NCBI GenBank assembly: GCA_963693285.1
Contig: OY848920.1
Coordinates: forward strand, 3,051,135-3,115,134
DNA from: Xestospongia muta
Taxonomy: Eukaryota > Porifera > Demospongiae > Haplosclerida > Petrosiidae
DNA: 64,000 nucleotides
Direction of reading: 5' to 3'
This document shows, in pieces, positions 33,471 through 45,611 of this stretch. The notes beneath the pieces were generated by a model. That model was not told the origin of the DNA. It saw only the letters and a program-made list of their open reading frames with translations, and searched no databases. Each line of letters opens with the position of its first letter. Position 1 is the first letter of the stretch. The translations under genes and the position numbers were made by a program.

Positions 33471-34776
33471 ATTACTATTATAAGTGTGATTATTAATTAA
33501 TTTTAAAGTACAATCTTGTACTGTTTTTCTTTAGTAATACAAGTTGATTTGCTTGAATGTGATATTGTATTTGTCATTGTAATTATAGAGGAATCTAATA
33601 ACAAGCTTTATTGTGTTTATTTAATGAATGAACGAGGTTGACTACATATTCACTATTAGTTGCATACAAACTTTATTGAATGTTACAAACAAAAATGGCT
33701 ATTGCCTCAGATTTTTCTTTTGTTATGCTTTGGTTTAATTGTTAGCTTTTTTATCAACTGCCTTTGTTGTGTTAAATATATCTACTACTCGTTCAGCTCA
33801 GAAGCAATTGTTAATACATCAACTCCCTTTTTATGGCAAATTAAGGAATGACTTGTATCTTTAATCAGGGAAAAAATGTTGATGAATTTTGTGCAATGAT
33901 GATTTTGAACCAGACCACAATGAACTAAATTTTGATCTACTCTTTCAATATTATCATTGAGAAATTATTGACACATATCATGATAATATAGACAGGAAAC
34001 ATCATAAAATTTAATAGCACAGGTAATATATTGATGTAATGTATTTCTGTAACAATTAATTGAAGGACATAAAACTATTAATATAACATTAGAAAAAAAA
34101 GAAAGAACAGCAAGATTTAGTAAGTAAAAGAAATAAGAAATAAAAGGTATTAACAAAATGATTTTGTTCTTTCAAGAGAACATTGCAATAAATTTTGAGG
34201 GGAGTTTTCAGTTGTTTTGAAAACACAACAAGTCATTTAAAATTATGAATGATGCGCTCACCAAGGGATCAAAGAAGCCACACTTCCTATTGTTATAAAA
34301 TTGGATATATGGGAAAACAGGCAATGATGACATTGATAAGTGATGTAACTAGACTGATTCCCACGCCTCAAAGTAACACAAACTCTCCAGCCATAGTTTC
34401 TTCTAAAGTGACATAAATGGCAGCAACAAAGGCACCTGGAATACACAGGAAAAAAACTTACACAAAGATAGCAGTAAAAACTTTAATTTCATAATACAGG
34501 TTCTTATGGCATAGCAATAGTGCGATAAAGAAAAACACACTTGTGTGCTTGTTTGATATGGTGTGCTTATATAACAAAGATGTGCTTATAATCAGTACCT
34601 ACTATAACACCATGTTAGATTGGAGATACTATGTGCTTATAGCAAATCTAATTTATATAATATAAATAATATAAATGATATTAATTGCTAATTAAATGAA
34701 CATATAAATATTAAAATATATGATATATTGAATTGTTTTCTATTAATTAGAAAAGTCTCTTAGTCCCCAATGATAC
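33471..34776. other. Intergenic with a second copy of the 31.3-31.95 kb segment
   Basis: About 33950-34450 repeats 31330-31950, including a damaged copy of the membrane-type exon (minus strand, 34440-34300, TGA inside). The rest is AT-rich with no gene recognised. Confidence 0.4.
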
Positions 34777-35303
34777 TTACAAGTTTAGTATGAATGTTTT
34801 AGTACTTACATCAGATACAAACCCATTTTTGCTATCTGCCCTTGTCCAAACTTTGAAACCTCGTTTTATAGGTTTTTTCAGTATATACTGCTTCATACTG
34901 CTTCGTCCCTTAAAAGCTATTATAGCTTCATCGATACTACAGTCTCTGTTGGGATTATACAGAGCTATGCATTGTCCAGATAGGTATTCTAAGACTGGTC
35001 TCACTTTCCCAAGGCGGTCATATCCATCTGATCCTGGTGGTGCTAATGTTGAATTATCTACAAAGTGTAAATATCTTCCAATTTCCATAAATCTATCTCT
35101 AGAGATTCTATTTGCTATTGGTCCGTAACGATAATAAGGATCTTTTTCCAATAGTCATACAGAGATGGTAAACATATTATCCCCATGAGTATCTTAAATC
35201 CAATGTAAGCCTTTAATTTGTCAATTGTCACATTGGTCCACTTTATGAATTCTTCCTCTCCCATACAAGTTTGTGCATACCAGTTTGTTTCTACTACTAT
35301 CAT
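34777..35303 (-). pseudogene. PiggyBac transposase fragment
   Basis: This covers the middle of a DDE_Tnp_1_7 transposase in two overlapping frames, split by a frameshift near 35140. The SIDE motif near residue 70 of the second piece carries one of the catalytic acidic residues. A GTAAGT right after GFVSD at about 34808 may be a splice donor or chance. No full-length transposase is present, so this copy cannot move itself. Confidence 0.75.
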
Positions 35304-36413
35304 TTCAAAAAATGATTCTGTGAAGAAAGCAGAAAAGTGGCAATTGGAGATGTTGGCAGGGTCAAAGTTGGTCCAGTTGGTGCAGTAAATGGATCAACTA
35401 CAACTGGTTTTAATTCGTTAGTCCATTTTACTTTTTTCCAGAGCTGTGGATATAATTACCATTCATCAAAAAGGTGACATTTGTTTGAATATTACCTAGT
35501 TTGTGTACATGAGTTAGAAGAATTATTAGTAGGTTTGGTTATGTTATCCAATTCTTGTGATGTAGTTCTAAATATTTCAAGTAAGTAATTATTATTTATT
35601 TTGTGTCACTTACGAAACAGATGAATTTGGTTGTATGGATGACGTTGTCACCCTGGTGATAATAATTTTAAAAAAATAAATGGATACATGTTCACTTTCT
35701 TACAATGTGTGATTTAAGCCATCAGGTATATGTGGTAATAGTTGTGGAAGGGTAGAACCAATGGTCCCAGAGTCATCTCGAGAGCAGCTAGTTAGTTATA
35801 AAAGTAAAAGCATAATGTTGTTGTTTAGTGTTTACTTTCCTTTACCTATGATTACTGTTTGTAAGATTTAACTCATTGTGTTCATTAATTGTACTATCAT
35901 GCCTGTTTTTAAAGTCACAAATTTGTTTCATGACTAGGTTCATCATTCTCATCATCATCCTCATCAAGACCAAATTCCTCATCACTGCCAGGAAACATTA
36001 TCTCTGGAGGTCCTTCATCCCATATAAGTATCCCATATAAGTTCTAAAACATCTTCTCGAGTAAAAAGTTGTCTGTCATCCATTTCTGTTAAAATATTTG
36101 TTTGTTTTATTTTATTTTTAAGTATATTATCATAAGTACTTAGTGTTGTGGTTTACCATGTGCGGGCGTTCAACAGCTCCAGTAGTGCTTGAGTAAAATT
36201 TGCAAAATCGGTACAGGAAGACGGTGTTGAGCTAACAAAAAGGTAGCTTATTGATATTACTTCTCGCAATGTAAGTTATACAGTCCAGCTGCTGTATATC
36301 AACTCTCTAGGTCCCGCTGAAGCAAGCTATCATCTATGATGCGAACTCGCGTCATTCGTCATTACAGTAGCAACATATCATGACGCAATATCGCGTCAAT
36401 CGTTAAAAAAGGG
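34777..36413 (-). mobile_element. PiggyBac-type transposon remnant
   Basis: Minus-strand pieces 35303-35115 and 35151-34777 encode a piggyBac transposase core: a CMGEEEFIKWTNV segment, then RFMEIGRYLHFVDN, a KVRPVLEYL segment, CSIDEAIIAFKGRSSMKQY and KPIKRGFKVW. PiggyBac elements insert at TTAA. The right end at 36413 reads ...AAAAAAGGG followed by TTAA (36414-36417), and the flank beyond it matches the importin-alpha exon of the other copies, where an uninterrupted TTAATTAAAGG stands. The two pieces are in different frames and the C-terminal part is not found. The left terminal repeat was not located. Confidence 0.75.
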
Positions 36414-36902
36414 TTAAAGGAGGTAACAAGTTAGCATCAATGACTGACTATATCTGTCCTTGTTGTCCAGCTGTTATATTAGATATTGTCCATGCTGCCT
36501 CCATATAATGGATAAATAAAATAGATGAATGGATACATGGAAAGACAATGGATGCATAAAAGGAGAAATGTATGGACACATAGATAAAGAATGGATACAT
36601 ACTAAGGATTAATAGATGAATATACAAAGTAAATGGATATATAAAGAGATATAATGGACATATAGTAGGTGTACTTTTTGTATATTACTATGATGATGTC
36701 GTAATAGTGGTTCAAAATATTGTAGAGGACCACAATTTAATACTAACTGAGTCTGTTTATCATCACCAGTAACTATATTACCAATAGCACGAAAAGAAGG
36801 TGACTATAGAGAAAGAAATGAACACATATGAACACATATTATAAATACATTGAGTTTACTAATAATGACATATACTACATTAACTATTATAGCAACATAT
36901 TT

Positions 36903-37064
36903 TAATATACAGAGTTATACTGAAATATAGAGTTATACAGACATATACAAAGTTATACTGAAATATACAGAGTTATACAGACATATACAAAGTTATACTG
37001 AAATATACAGAGTTATACTGAAATATACAGAGTTATACAGACATATACAGAGTTATACAGTTAC
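36903..37064. repeat. Short tandem repeat (AGTTATACAGACATATAC type)
   Basis: Units of about 18-19 bp alternate between AGTTATACTGAAATATACAG and AGTTATACAGACATATACA. A shorter version occurs at about 54078-54140 in the equivalent intron of importin copy 3. Confidence 0.75.
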
Positions 37065-37767
37065 ACTATTATAGCAACTATAATAAAAAGCAGTGTTCAC
37101 CAAATATTGTACTAAATATTCTAAGATGTATTAAAATTTATAGGTACATTTCCATTAGATACTTACCACAAGGCTTATATCATCAGTGCCAATTAGTTGT
37201 ACTAATCTAGGGACTACCCCACTAGTTATAACATGTTGTATACATTCAACACTACCATCAGTTACATAAGATAATGCCCAACAAGCATCACTGTTAACCT
37301 AAAAAATTATATGTCCATTTCACTCTATTATTTATCCATCCTTCAGTGTATCTGTCCATTTGTGCATTCATTCATCCATTCTTCATGAGTCTATGCATCC
37401 ATTTATCCATTACTCACTTCTTTATCAATATGACTGATCAACTGTGCTAAAACTGGTAATAACTAGTACACAAATCTAGTAAAACTCAGGATATTAACTC
37501 AGTATATTACCTGTTGTATGGTGTCAATAGCAGGAGGTGGGTTCTTATTGCAACACAAGTTAGAAATAGCCCAAGTAATATTACGAAGATTTTCAACCTA
37601 AAAACAAGAAATAGAGTGTACATTAAGTAATTATGATTTTAATTACTATTAAATTAAGGGGCTATATCATATTTACTCACAGTAACAGTTGAAGTAATAC
37701 AAGCTAGAGTTAATAATACAATATGATATAATAATGTGTTCACCTGATTGTACAACTGTTCTAGTTT

Positions 37768-38700
37768 TTTCAAAGTCCAGGGCATATCAAAGAATCTAAC
37801 CTCCTTAACTTAGTATTTGAGGTCCTTATGTTTGCAGTGCAACATTCACTCATAATCTATCATGGAGTTTATGACAACAGCGAAAGGAGCCCCCGTCCTC
37901 TATTACAATGGATCCAACTATTTAGTAAACCAGAGAAATGCTAGTGGTAGAACTTATTGGAGATGTTGAGTCAACAGAAAATGTGATGGGTCAGTGACAA
38001 CAGAAGATGGAGTACTAATTAGAGAGAGTGTTGAGCACACACACACCTAGCAAAGTCCAAGCTCAGGTGGATAAGGTAGTGTCCACAATGTGCAAGAAAG
38101 CATGAGAAAAGGTTGTCACCATCACAGCAATATAGTGGTAGGAACTACACAAATTGGCCAGGAATGAGAATTCTAAGGAGCTAGCTGCAAGGATGCCTAC
38201 ATTTGATTCAATCTGTCCCAGCCTCTACCGAAACTGAAGGAAACAGTTGTCCCTTCTCCTTCCGAGGAGAGAAGACATTATACTTGTAGCTCAAGGAGGG
38301 AAACTCTGACTGGGGAACAGTTCCTTTTAGCAGAATATGGAGACGATGAGAAATAATTGTTTACGCATCTGAAGAAAGCCTCTAGCTTATTGCTAAAGCC
38401 AACAACATTTACATTGATGGTATGTTTAGATCTTGTCCTCAGCTTACCACAGGTGGAAGGAGCCGACCTCACAAAAGGAGCTGTGTGGGGCTAGACAGAA
38501 GAACTGAGAGAATGATGCAGAGATTTGAAGATGGAACAATCAACCTAGAGGAGTATTTATCAGGACTAGTTATCATGTATGTAGCACTGTATTTGATAAT
38601 TAATGTTAGTCTTATAGGTATAATAATACTTTACCACCTTAGTAGGGAAAGTGAGAGTAGACAAAATGAGATGTAGGCAAAGTGAGGAGACACCGTTATG
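37768..38700 (+). mobile_element. MULE/FLYWCH transposon remnant
   Basis: An insertion sits in an importin-alpha intron. Flanking words (AATGTGTTCACCTGATTGTA and following) occur on both sides, at about 37733 and 38708. Inside is a FLYWCH-type zinc finger (37862-38050) with an in-frame TGA after YWRC. Further on are pieces matching MULE transposases, MPTFDSICPSLYRN and IYIDGMFRSCPQL, in shifted frames. FLYWCH fingers commonly accompany MULE transposases in animals. All parts are broken. Confidence 0.65.
37862..38050 (+). pseudogene. FLYWCH zinc finger fragment
   Basis: From the ATG at 37862, 62 codons before TAG include VLYYNGSNYLVNQRNASGR, YWRC, a TGA, then VNRKCDGSV and HTHTP. The spacing Y-WRC...C...H-H fits a FLYWCH finger. 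The TGA between the first and second cysteine breaks it. Confidence 0.6.
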
Positions 38701-39415
38701 ATGTAATAATGTGTTCACCTGATTGTACAACTGTTCTAGTTTGTTCAGAGTTACCAGATGCTATGTTAGTAAGTGTCCAAGCTGCATCAAATTGTAACTG
38801 TTGACTAGAATGAGAAAGAGAAAGTGTGTGAGTGTGTGTGTGCGCATGAGAGAGAGAGAGAGTTAACTAAGCAATAACCAGAGACTAACTTACATATCTG
38901 AGCGATGTAGAAACTCAACCAGTTTTGGAACAATACCAGTCCTATTAATTTAAAAAATAATCACACCCATTTCCACCCACCCACTCACTTAATTACATCA
39001 TCAAGAGGAGGATTACAAGCCTTTAAAAGCAAACGTCTAAAGAAAGCAGAGTCAAATCACAAAATAATTAGGGGGTGGAGCTTACCTAGAAGCTTGTACT
39101 CCAGCCATCTGAATATGAATATCAGCACTGAATATTTTCTAAAGGATAAGATTGAAAATCACCATGGTAATAGTTACCATAGCAACCGATGAAAATTACC
39201 TTGACGATGGATGATAGAGCCAAATAAATTTGTTGCTTATTACCAGTCTCCATTAAAGGAGTATCGTCAACAGTATCCATGGAAATATTCCTTCTCTTGA
39301 GCATCTGTTCATTTTTCATATCTGTAAGAAAAGAATGAATAAACACAAAATGGACACACTATAAACATACCTTTTGTAGCTCAACGGTGACATCCATTTT
39401 GTGATGTCTCATTTC

Positions 39416-39668
39416 CTAGAAAAATCACATGACAATCATATGACATGAATATCCACTTACATCCACTATACTTTGCTATATATCTGAGTGTCATACTGAA
39501 TACACTACTAAAGTATTGTCACATCTCTAACATTATCACTACATTAACTAACACAGCGTGTTCTCAATATACCATATAAGGAAGTATGCTATTTATAGTA
39601 CTACTAGTTATGCTATTTATAGTTATATGCAGCCATACCCTTCTTTGACCTCCCAAGAAATATTGACT
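39416..39668. promoter_or_regulatory. Head-to-head promoter region of importin copy 1 and gene A
   Basis: These 253 bp separate the minus-strand importin exon from the ATG of gene A. They contain CCATATAAGG at 39572-39581, a perfect match to the CArG box (CC, six A/T, GG) bound by SRF/MADS proteins, and two TATTTATAG words that could serve as TATA elements. The same arrangement, including CCATATAAGG at 58164-58173, precedes gene C. Function is inferred from the motif and its duplication only. Confidence 0.4.
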
Positions 39669-42600
39669 ATGGCATCAAGTCTGAGTGAGTTAAAAATTAA
39701 GTTCCTTTTCTCATTTATAAATGTCATTGTCATTTTAGATGTTGCTAATTTGAAAGATATCATTGAAGCTTTGAAGAAAGGTCTTTTCCCAAACCATCGC
39801 TGGTCTCCCCTTGGTCTACAACTGGGTCTATTACAACCTACTCTGTTAGACATTAGAGCCAAGTATAGAGATGATCCAGAAAGTTGTCTTCAGGAGTGTT
39901 TAACTCTGTGGTTGAGTAAAGCTGACAAGGTGACTGAGAGTGGAGGTCCTATGTGGGACTCATTAGCTGATGCCCTTCAGAAAATAGGAGAAAATTTTGC
40001 AGCTGAAACAATAATGGACTTTAGTGAGAAATTCAATGATAGATATGTTATGACAACTTACATATTTTTTTCTCATTTTGTTATAGAATTCTCCACTCCA
40101 GCTTGTCAATTGCTACATAAACACACTGACAGGCTCTCATCACTGACTCTTCCTGTGGAGATTGTTCAGATGTTACATACAGAGAGAGTAATCTCTAAGG
40201 AGACATTAGATGAAGTGAATAGATCAGAAGGTGTACTAGGAGAAGGTCCATTGAAAGCACTTTGTACTACAGTGTATGAAGAGGCAGACAAATTAAAGAA
40301 GTTCGCTAGTATATTATTGAAATCAGAAGAAGTAGTACAGATTGCTCAAGACATACTCCAGGCGTATAGTAAATAAATTTACATATTATTCTATTGTGAC
40401 TTCCCATTTTGTTACACAGATCAAACATTTCCTTCTCAAGTCAAACTGCAGGCCACATTTCAATATGATTTTGATCGAATGAGAGTCACCTTTGGAAATC
40501 TCATTGATAAGGTTGCACCTCTCATTGAAGCTGGCATTCCTTCACTTGACGAACTAAAAAAGTACCTTCGAAGGTGTTTCCAAGAGCTAGCACCTCAATT
40601 GAGTAAAGCCAAATCATTTGATGATATCATAGATATTGTTCAAGACACATGTACCATCATTAACATATGCTGCTTAGAGGCCATTGTTGATCGCTATGAA
40701 ATTACCGAAGCCGAAAAACATATCACAGAATTCAAGAAACAGGTTGACACTTTTTGTGAAAAGGTGAAAGCAGATATATGCCTTAACCAAAACTTCAAGA
40801 CAGCTTCATCTTCTCATCTTACTTGTGAAAGTATTGAGTTTGTTGTGGAATGGAAGACAAATGAACGCACACTCCGTTACATTAAAGGTTTGTTGTCAAA
40901 GGCGTTTAAAGGTATGGCAAAATCTGTCCAAGTTAGAGCAGTAAATGAAGGCAACTCCATCATTATCATCTGCTATGCTCCACTAAGGTTGATGGATTTT
41001 CTGTTAATGGTTGCCAAAAACAATCTCGACTTACTTAAGGAAATGGGAGTCATTAAACTCACTATTGGCTATCATATTATTTTTGATAAGTGTAAAAGGA
41101 ATGAGGTTAGAATTGAATTGTTTAAAAACAAAAATTATCTTACTACTTATAGGAGATGAGAGCTATTGAAGAAGATTTAGAGGATCTCAAACACAAACTG
41201 GAGTCAAGGGACACAATTATTAGTAAAATGACAACAGAAATGGATGATTTGAAAACACAGCTTAGAAACAGTGAAGGTCAGTCCAACCTTAAAGTAATAG
41301 ATATGGTGTTAGTCAAGTACATTACAAAAAAAAGCACAAGAGACTATGTCTTGAATGTTTTCAATACACATTTTATCAGATTTATTCTCATGTTTTTTGG
41401 TACAACATTTGATATCCTAACACTCTTAGAGACCTGACTTCATCAATTAGTACCACAATCAACAAACACTTAATTGATGTAACACATATATCATGTAAAT
41501 TAACTTTGTGGTACAATATGACCAACACTGTATGGCAGTACCTTTAATAAAATCATACATTGAACAATAAACTATTAAGAGTTCATACATCCATCAGTAG
41601 ATTGAGTCTATAAAGGAACATACACCATTTAGTGCACTAGTGTATCAATAATAATAGGATCTCTTTTGTCCTAGAGACAGAAAATTATTTCATTAGTTCT
41701 ATTTGAATACTGTTGTGCTAGCTCTTTGTTGAATAATTGTACATAAATATTATGTGTAATTGTTTTTACTATTGTCAAATATTTTGTATAGATGAAAAAC
41801 TAATGAAAGAAAGGGAGATTGAAGAAATGTACCAAGGAAAGAAAGGTAGTAATGTCTTATTCATGTAACACAGCTTGTATCATTGTATTGATCTCATATA
41901 CTGTAGCTACTGAAGAGGAATTAAATTTAGTGAAACAAATGTTAGAACAGAAACAAAGAGAGATTAATGACTTGACGTCATTGTTAGCAATAAAGGATGG
42001 TAAGAAAACTGATGTAATGATGAATTTTGTGATACTTTTAACATTTTATATCAACAATAAATGCTTCTCTCTTTATAGCTCTTGAAGAGAAACTAGACAC
42101 ACTTAAAAACAAAATACTAGAAATGTCTACTGTCACAGAAACTAAAGGTAAGCTCTTAACAACAAGTACTATGTACACACATGTTCTCTCTTGTTTATAG
42201 AGTCTGAGTTGAAACAATTGTTAGAAGCAAGTACTAAAATGAACAGAGCAAAAATTTTACAGATAGAACAGTTAACAAATACCATCAAGGAAAAAGAAAG
42301 TGAGATGTTAATAATGTACACACTATTGTATTAATGAGATATTCCATAGTCTTTGAGAAGGAGTTATTGTCAGTGTCTGTTGAGAGACAAGGAGAGATAG
42401 AGACACTACAAGAAATAATAACAACATTGACATTACAGCTAAGAGAGAGAGACAAACAGATTGAGGAGTTAAAGCAAAGCTTAAAAGGTAACTGATATTA
42501 GTAGATAATTGTTACTTCTCATTATATAACATTGTTACTAAATTTAGCATTTATACAAAAGCCTCAGAAACCATTAACTGATGAAGGATTTCATAAGTCT

Positions 42601-44409
42601 AGTCAAGAAGAGTCCACGCTATCTATCAATGGTAAGTGTCATAGTACCATATCTATGTCTTAGGATGTGTCCATTGTCCATATATGGAAATGTTATTTTA
42701 GCATGTACTTGAGCTTAAACCATGTAATCACATGTTGTTATTTACAAATAAACTATTTTGGTGACAGATACAGACAAGTCAATGACTTCTAAACAACTTT
42801 ACAGATTTGTTTCTTAGTTAGTCTCATTCACCTTTTCTTTGTTAGCCTAGTCCTGATCATCTCCTTGTAACATTTAATACCACATGATAAAATTGTACAA
42901 CCACAAAAGTTAGCCACCACTTTGCCTATGAAAGCATATACCTTATATGGTATTATAAGATAAAGACTTGTCATAACAGATAGTACATGTTAGTGTATAA
43001 ATGTTGAACACTCCTTCTCTTCTTCATCCACTCCTGACTACATATATTATACAAACTATATTGTCATTACTTATTGTAGAGTCTTCAGTACATGAGTTGA
43101 GAGATGAGGCAAAGGGTTCAACTGATGATAAAGAGTCAGGTTATGGTATGTTATGTTTTGATGTTTCATAAAGTTACATTATAATGATGTATTAGTGGTC
43201 TATACAGAAGCTGTTGTCAAACGTTCTTTCACCAAAGAACATCCTCTGCAATTAACTATAAATGTTGGAGATGTTATCAAAGATGTCATTAGGGTATGGA
43301 GACATCCTTTTTGTCCATCCATTCATTATGTCAACATATTATTTAAAGATCATCTCTAATTATATTATATATTTTCATAGATTAGTGAAGGATGGTGTGA
43401 GGGGACTCTGAATGGAGTCTATGGGCAGTTCCCTATAAATTATACAGAACTACAACTAGCTAAATCTGAATTATCTCATGATGATCCCAAATTAGGAGGT
43501 AATCCCTGTAATTTGTTCATTAGAACTTAATTTATAATGTTTTGTATAGTACAGTTTGTAACACTATATATTATATGTGTACACTATATCTACATACTAA
43601 CTCTGTTTATAACAGGACATACTGGAAGAGTTGAGTGGAGAGATGATATAAAGAATGTTTGGCTTATCTCACCAACTATTGAACAATGTGAAGAGGTTGT
43701 TAGCAGATTAATAAAAGCACAACAAACCAAAGGAAGTAGATGGGAAATTTGTCTCAGATCATCATCTCCTGAAAGTACTCTTGTAATTATTAGTAATCTC
43801 AGTAAGTGTGCAGTGTGGGGACTTGATATACACAGCACTCCATTGGACAATATATGTATATCAACATTATCAGCAGAGCTACAAACTACTAATAAAACAA
43901 TGATAAACCTAGTTCTTCGCTACTCTTCACTTACTGGTAGTATCAAACAAATCAGTGATGCTCTCTTTACCAATACTACTCTTGAAATGTTATCGTTGCT
44001 TAATGTTACTATCACAGATGAAGATACCAGTAACTTATCTACCATGTTAAGTATTAATAAGACATTGGATATACTACGACTCTACAATTGTAACATCACT
44101 GATAATGGTGTCCGATATATCTGTGAAGGCCTCAATAAAAACCAAACACTGACTGAGTTGGACATCAGATATAATCCTCAGATCACTTCAGCCAGTACCA
44201 GTACAATAGCTGAACTAATAAATACAACTAAATCATTAACAGCACTACGTCTCAATGGTACTTCACTGAACAATGATGATATCAAGACTATTTGTACTGA
44301 ACTCATCAAAAATACTACGATACGGAAACTAAACTTATCCGAACAACATGAAGAGTATTGTATGAAGTTAGACAGTTATCAAGTTATTAAAGACAGACTT
44401 CAGTTCTAG
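39669..44409 (+). CDS. Gene A: death domain - CARD-like - module - coiled coil - SH3 - LRR
   Basis: Fifteen exons join without a stop to give 997 residues: 39669-39684, 39739-40023, 40087-40368, 40420-41105, 41153-41276, 41792-41845, 41907-41999, 42079-42147, 42201-42299, 42350-42487, 42548-42631, 43080-43145, 43208-43293, 43381-43498, 43616-44409. Domains: death domain about 6-100 (RWSPLGLQLGL, CLTLWL); CARD-like helical domain about 101-194; unnamed module about 195-423; coiled coil about 424-640 in seven small exons; SH3 about 666-733 (LTINVGDVIKDVI, EGWCEGTLNG, GQFPINYTE); ribonuclease-inhibitor-type leucine-rich repeats about 734-997 (CNITDNGVRYICEGL). Most introns are phase 1. No NACHT, kinase, signal peptide or membrane segment is seen. 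A cytosolic immune or death adaptor/receptor is inferred. Confidence 0.8.
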
Positions 44410-44565
44410 CCAGTCTTAAATTAGTTTGTTCTATACATTTACTTTCAATTTAGTTTAAGTTTCTGTTGATGTCTTTTTAGTATCAATGTCTTTTCATAAA
44501 GTGCAAACAAAACAGTTATTGAAAGTGGTAACAAGTTGTGGGTGGAGTCAGTGGGTGTGGTCATA
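44410..44565. other. Space between gene A stop and importin copy 2
   Basis: The 3' flank of gene A is convergent with the importin C-terminal exon on the minus strand. The same 3' arrangement is found after genes B and C. No poly(A) signal was assigned. Confidence 0.4.
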
Positions 44566-45490
44566 TCAGAAATTAAATCCTCCAGAAGGCACACTTTGAA
44601 TAGCAAGAGCAAATTGAAGTTGTCCTGATGTAGTAGAGGGTACCAGAGTGGATACCTCATCATTCTGAGAGAGAGAGAGAGACAACATTAACAACTAATA
44701 ATACAATGTCACTATATTGAGTACATCTCTATATTAAGGACAGTTTCAAAAGCTTACATTAATACTAAAGTGTCATTCCATTTTCATTGAACAACACTGT
44801 ATATTAATAACTCTTAACTCATCAGAGAAGTATTTATCAATAATATTTAGTGACAGATATCCTCATTCTCATGTTGTTGTAATGACTCAATTTTATCAAG
44901 TCACACCTTAACTAATAGACAAACTTGTTCAACCTGTCTTGATATTCTTGTGCAGCCTACAACAATATAAATATAAAATTATACCTACAGTGCATATGCT
45001 ATACATTGCAATATCAATATTGAGTCAGACCCTCTAAACAAGACACTTAATTGTGTCATCAGAGATGGTGTGCAGAAAGTGGGTGTGGCTTACATTTAAC
45101 ATGTTAGAGATAGCATCCAAGATAACCAATATTGTCTTTGTATCATTAACCACTAGAAGATCACAGAGTGGTTTGAGGGCTCCCATTTCTAGGGCATAGA
45201 GTATTTGAGGGACTGTACCCCCAGCTGTCAGATTAGTGATAGCCCATACTGCCTCCTTTTGAGCTCGGAACTCACCCTGAATAATGGATGAATAGTTGTA
45301 AATGGATGAATAGCTACATAGAATGGATATATAAACAATGATGAAAGTATGGACACATAATCCCACCCACTCACCTTAATTAGTATATTAATTAAAGGAG
45401 GTAACAAGTTAGCATCAATAACTGATTGTATCTGTCCTTGTTGTCCAGCTGTTATATTAGATATTGTCCATGCTGCCTACTATATAATGG
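44566..45490 (-). pseudogene. Importin-alpha-like copy 2 (3' half only, damaged)
   Basis: Minus-strand exons, in order: about 45480-45376 ([16 protein letters not shown]), about 45276-45097 ([19 protein letters not shown], then [22 protein letters not shown]), a decayed one at about 44957-44820, and the last at about 44665-44566 (QLQFALAIQSVPSGGFNF, TGA at 44566-44568). They correspond to the last armadillo repeats and acidic tail of importin alpha. The third exon has deletions relative to copy 3 and reads into a stop (FVY). The first codon after the AAW exon acceptor is TAG where other copies have GAG. The 5' half of the gene is replaced by the MRH-type gene. Confidence 0.7.
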
Positions 45491-45611
45491 ACAAATAAAA
45501 TAGATGAATGGATACATGGAAAGACAATGGATGAATGATATATTAATGGTTAGAAAAATGGATGATACTAAAAATTAATGGATGTATAAAAGGAGAAATG
45601 TATGGACTTAC

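Larger units (their letters stand above)
36418..39415 (-). pseudogene. Importin-alpha-like gene, copy 1 (5' part, damaged)
   Basis: Importin alpha is the armadillo-repeat adaptor that carries NLS cargo to importin beta at the nuclear pore. Exons run down the minus strand: 39415-39371 and about 39320-39200 encode the basic importin-beta-binding region (EMRHHKMDVTVELQK, then QMLKRRN). Later exons encode armadillo repeats ([13 protein letters not shown] at about 37300-37170, [12 protein letters not shown] at about 36800-36690, [16 protein letters not shown] at about 36500-36420). A TAG at 36448-36450 stops the last one. A MULE fragment at 37.78-38.7 kb interrupts the gene, two exons found in copy 3 are missing, and the 3' end is cut by piggyBac. 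It starts head-to-head with gene A. Confidence 0.75.

Noticed and set aside
33660..33851. 63-codon plus frame with a hydrophobic segment
   Set aside because: No splice context, domain or start support; it lies in a duplicated AT-rich gap.
43590..43850. Minus-strand frames opposite the LRR exons (also 51799-52047 and 62148-62408)
   Set aside because: They repeat in all three copies only because the plus-strand LRR exon is duplicated.
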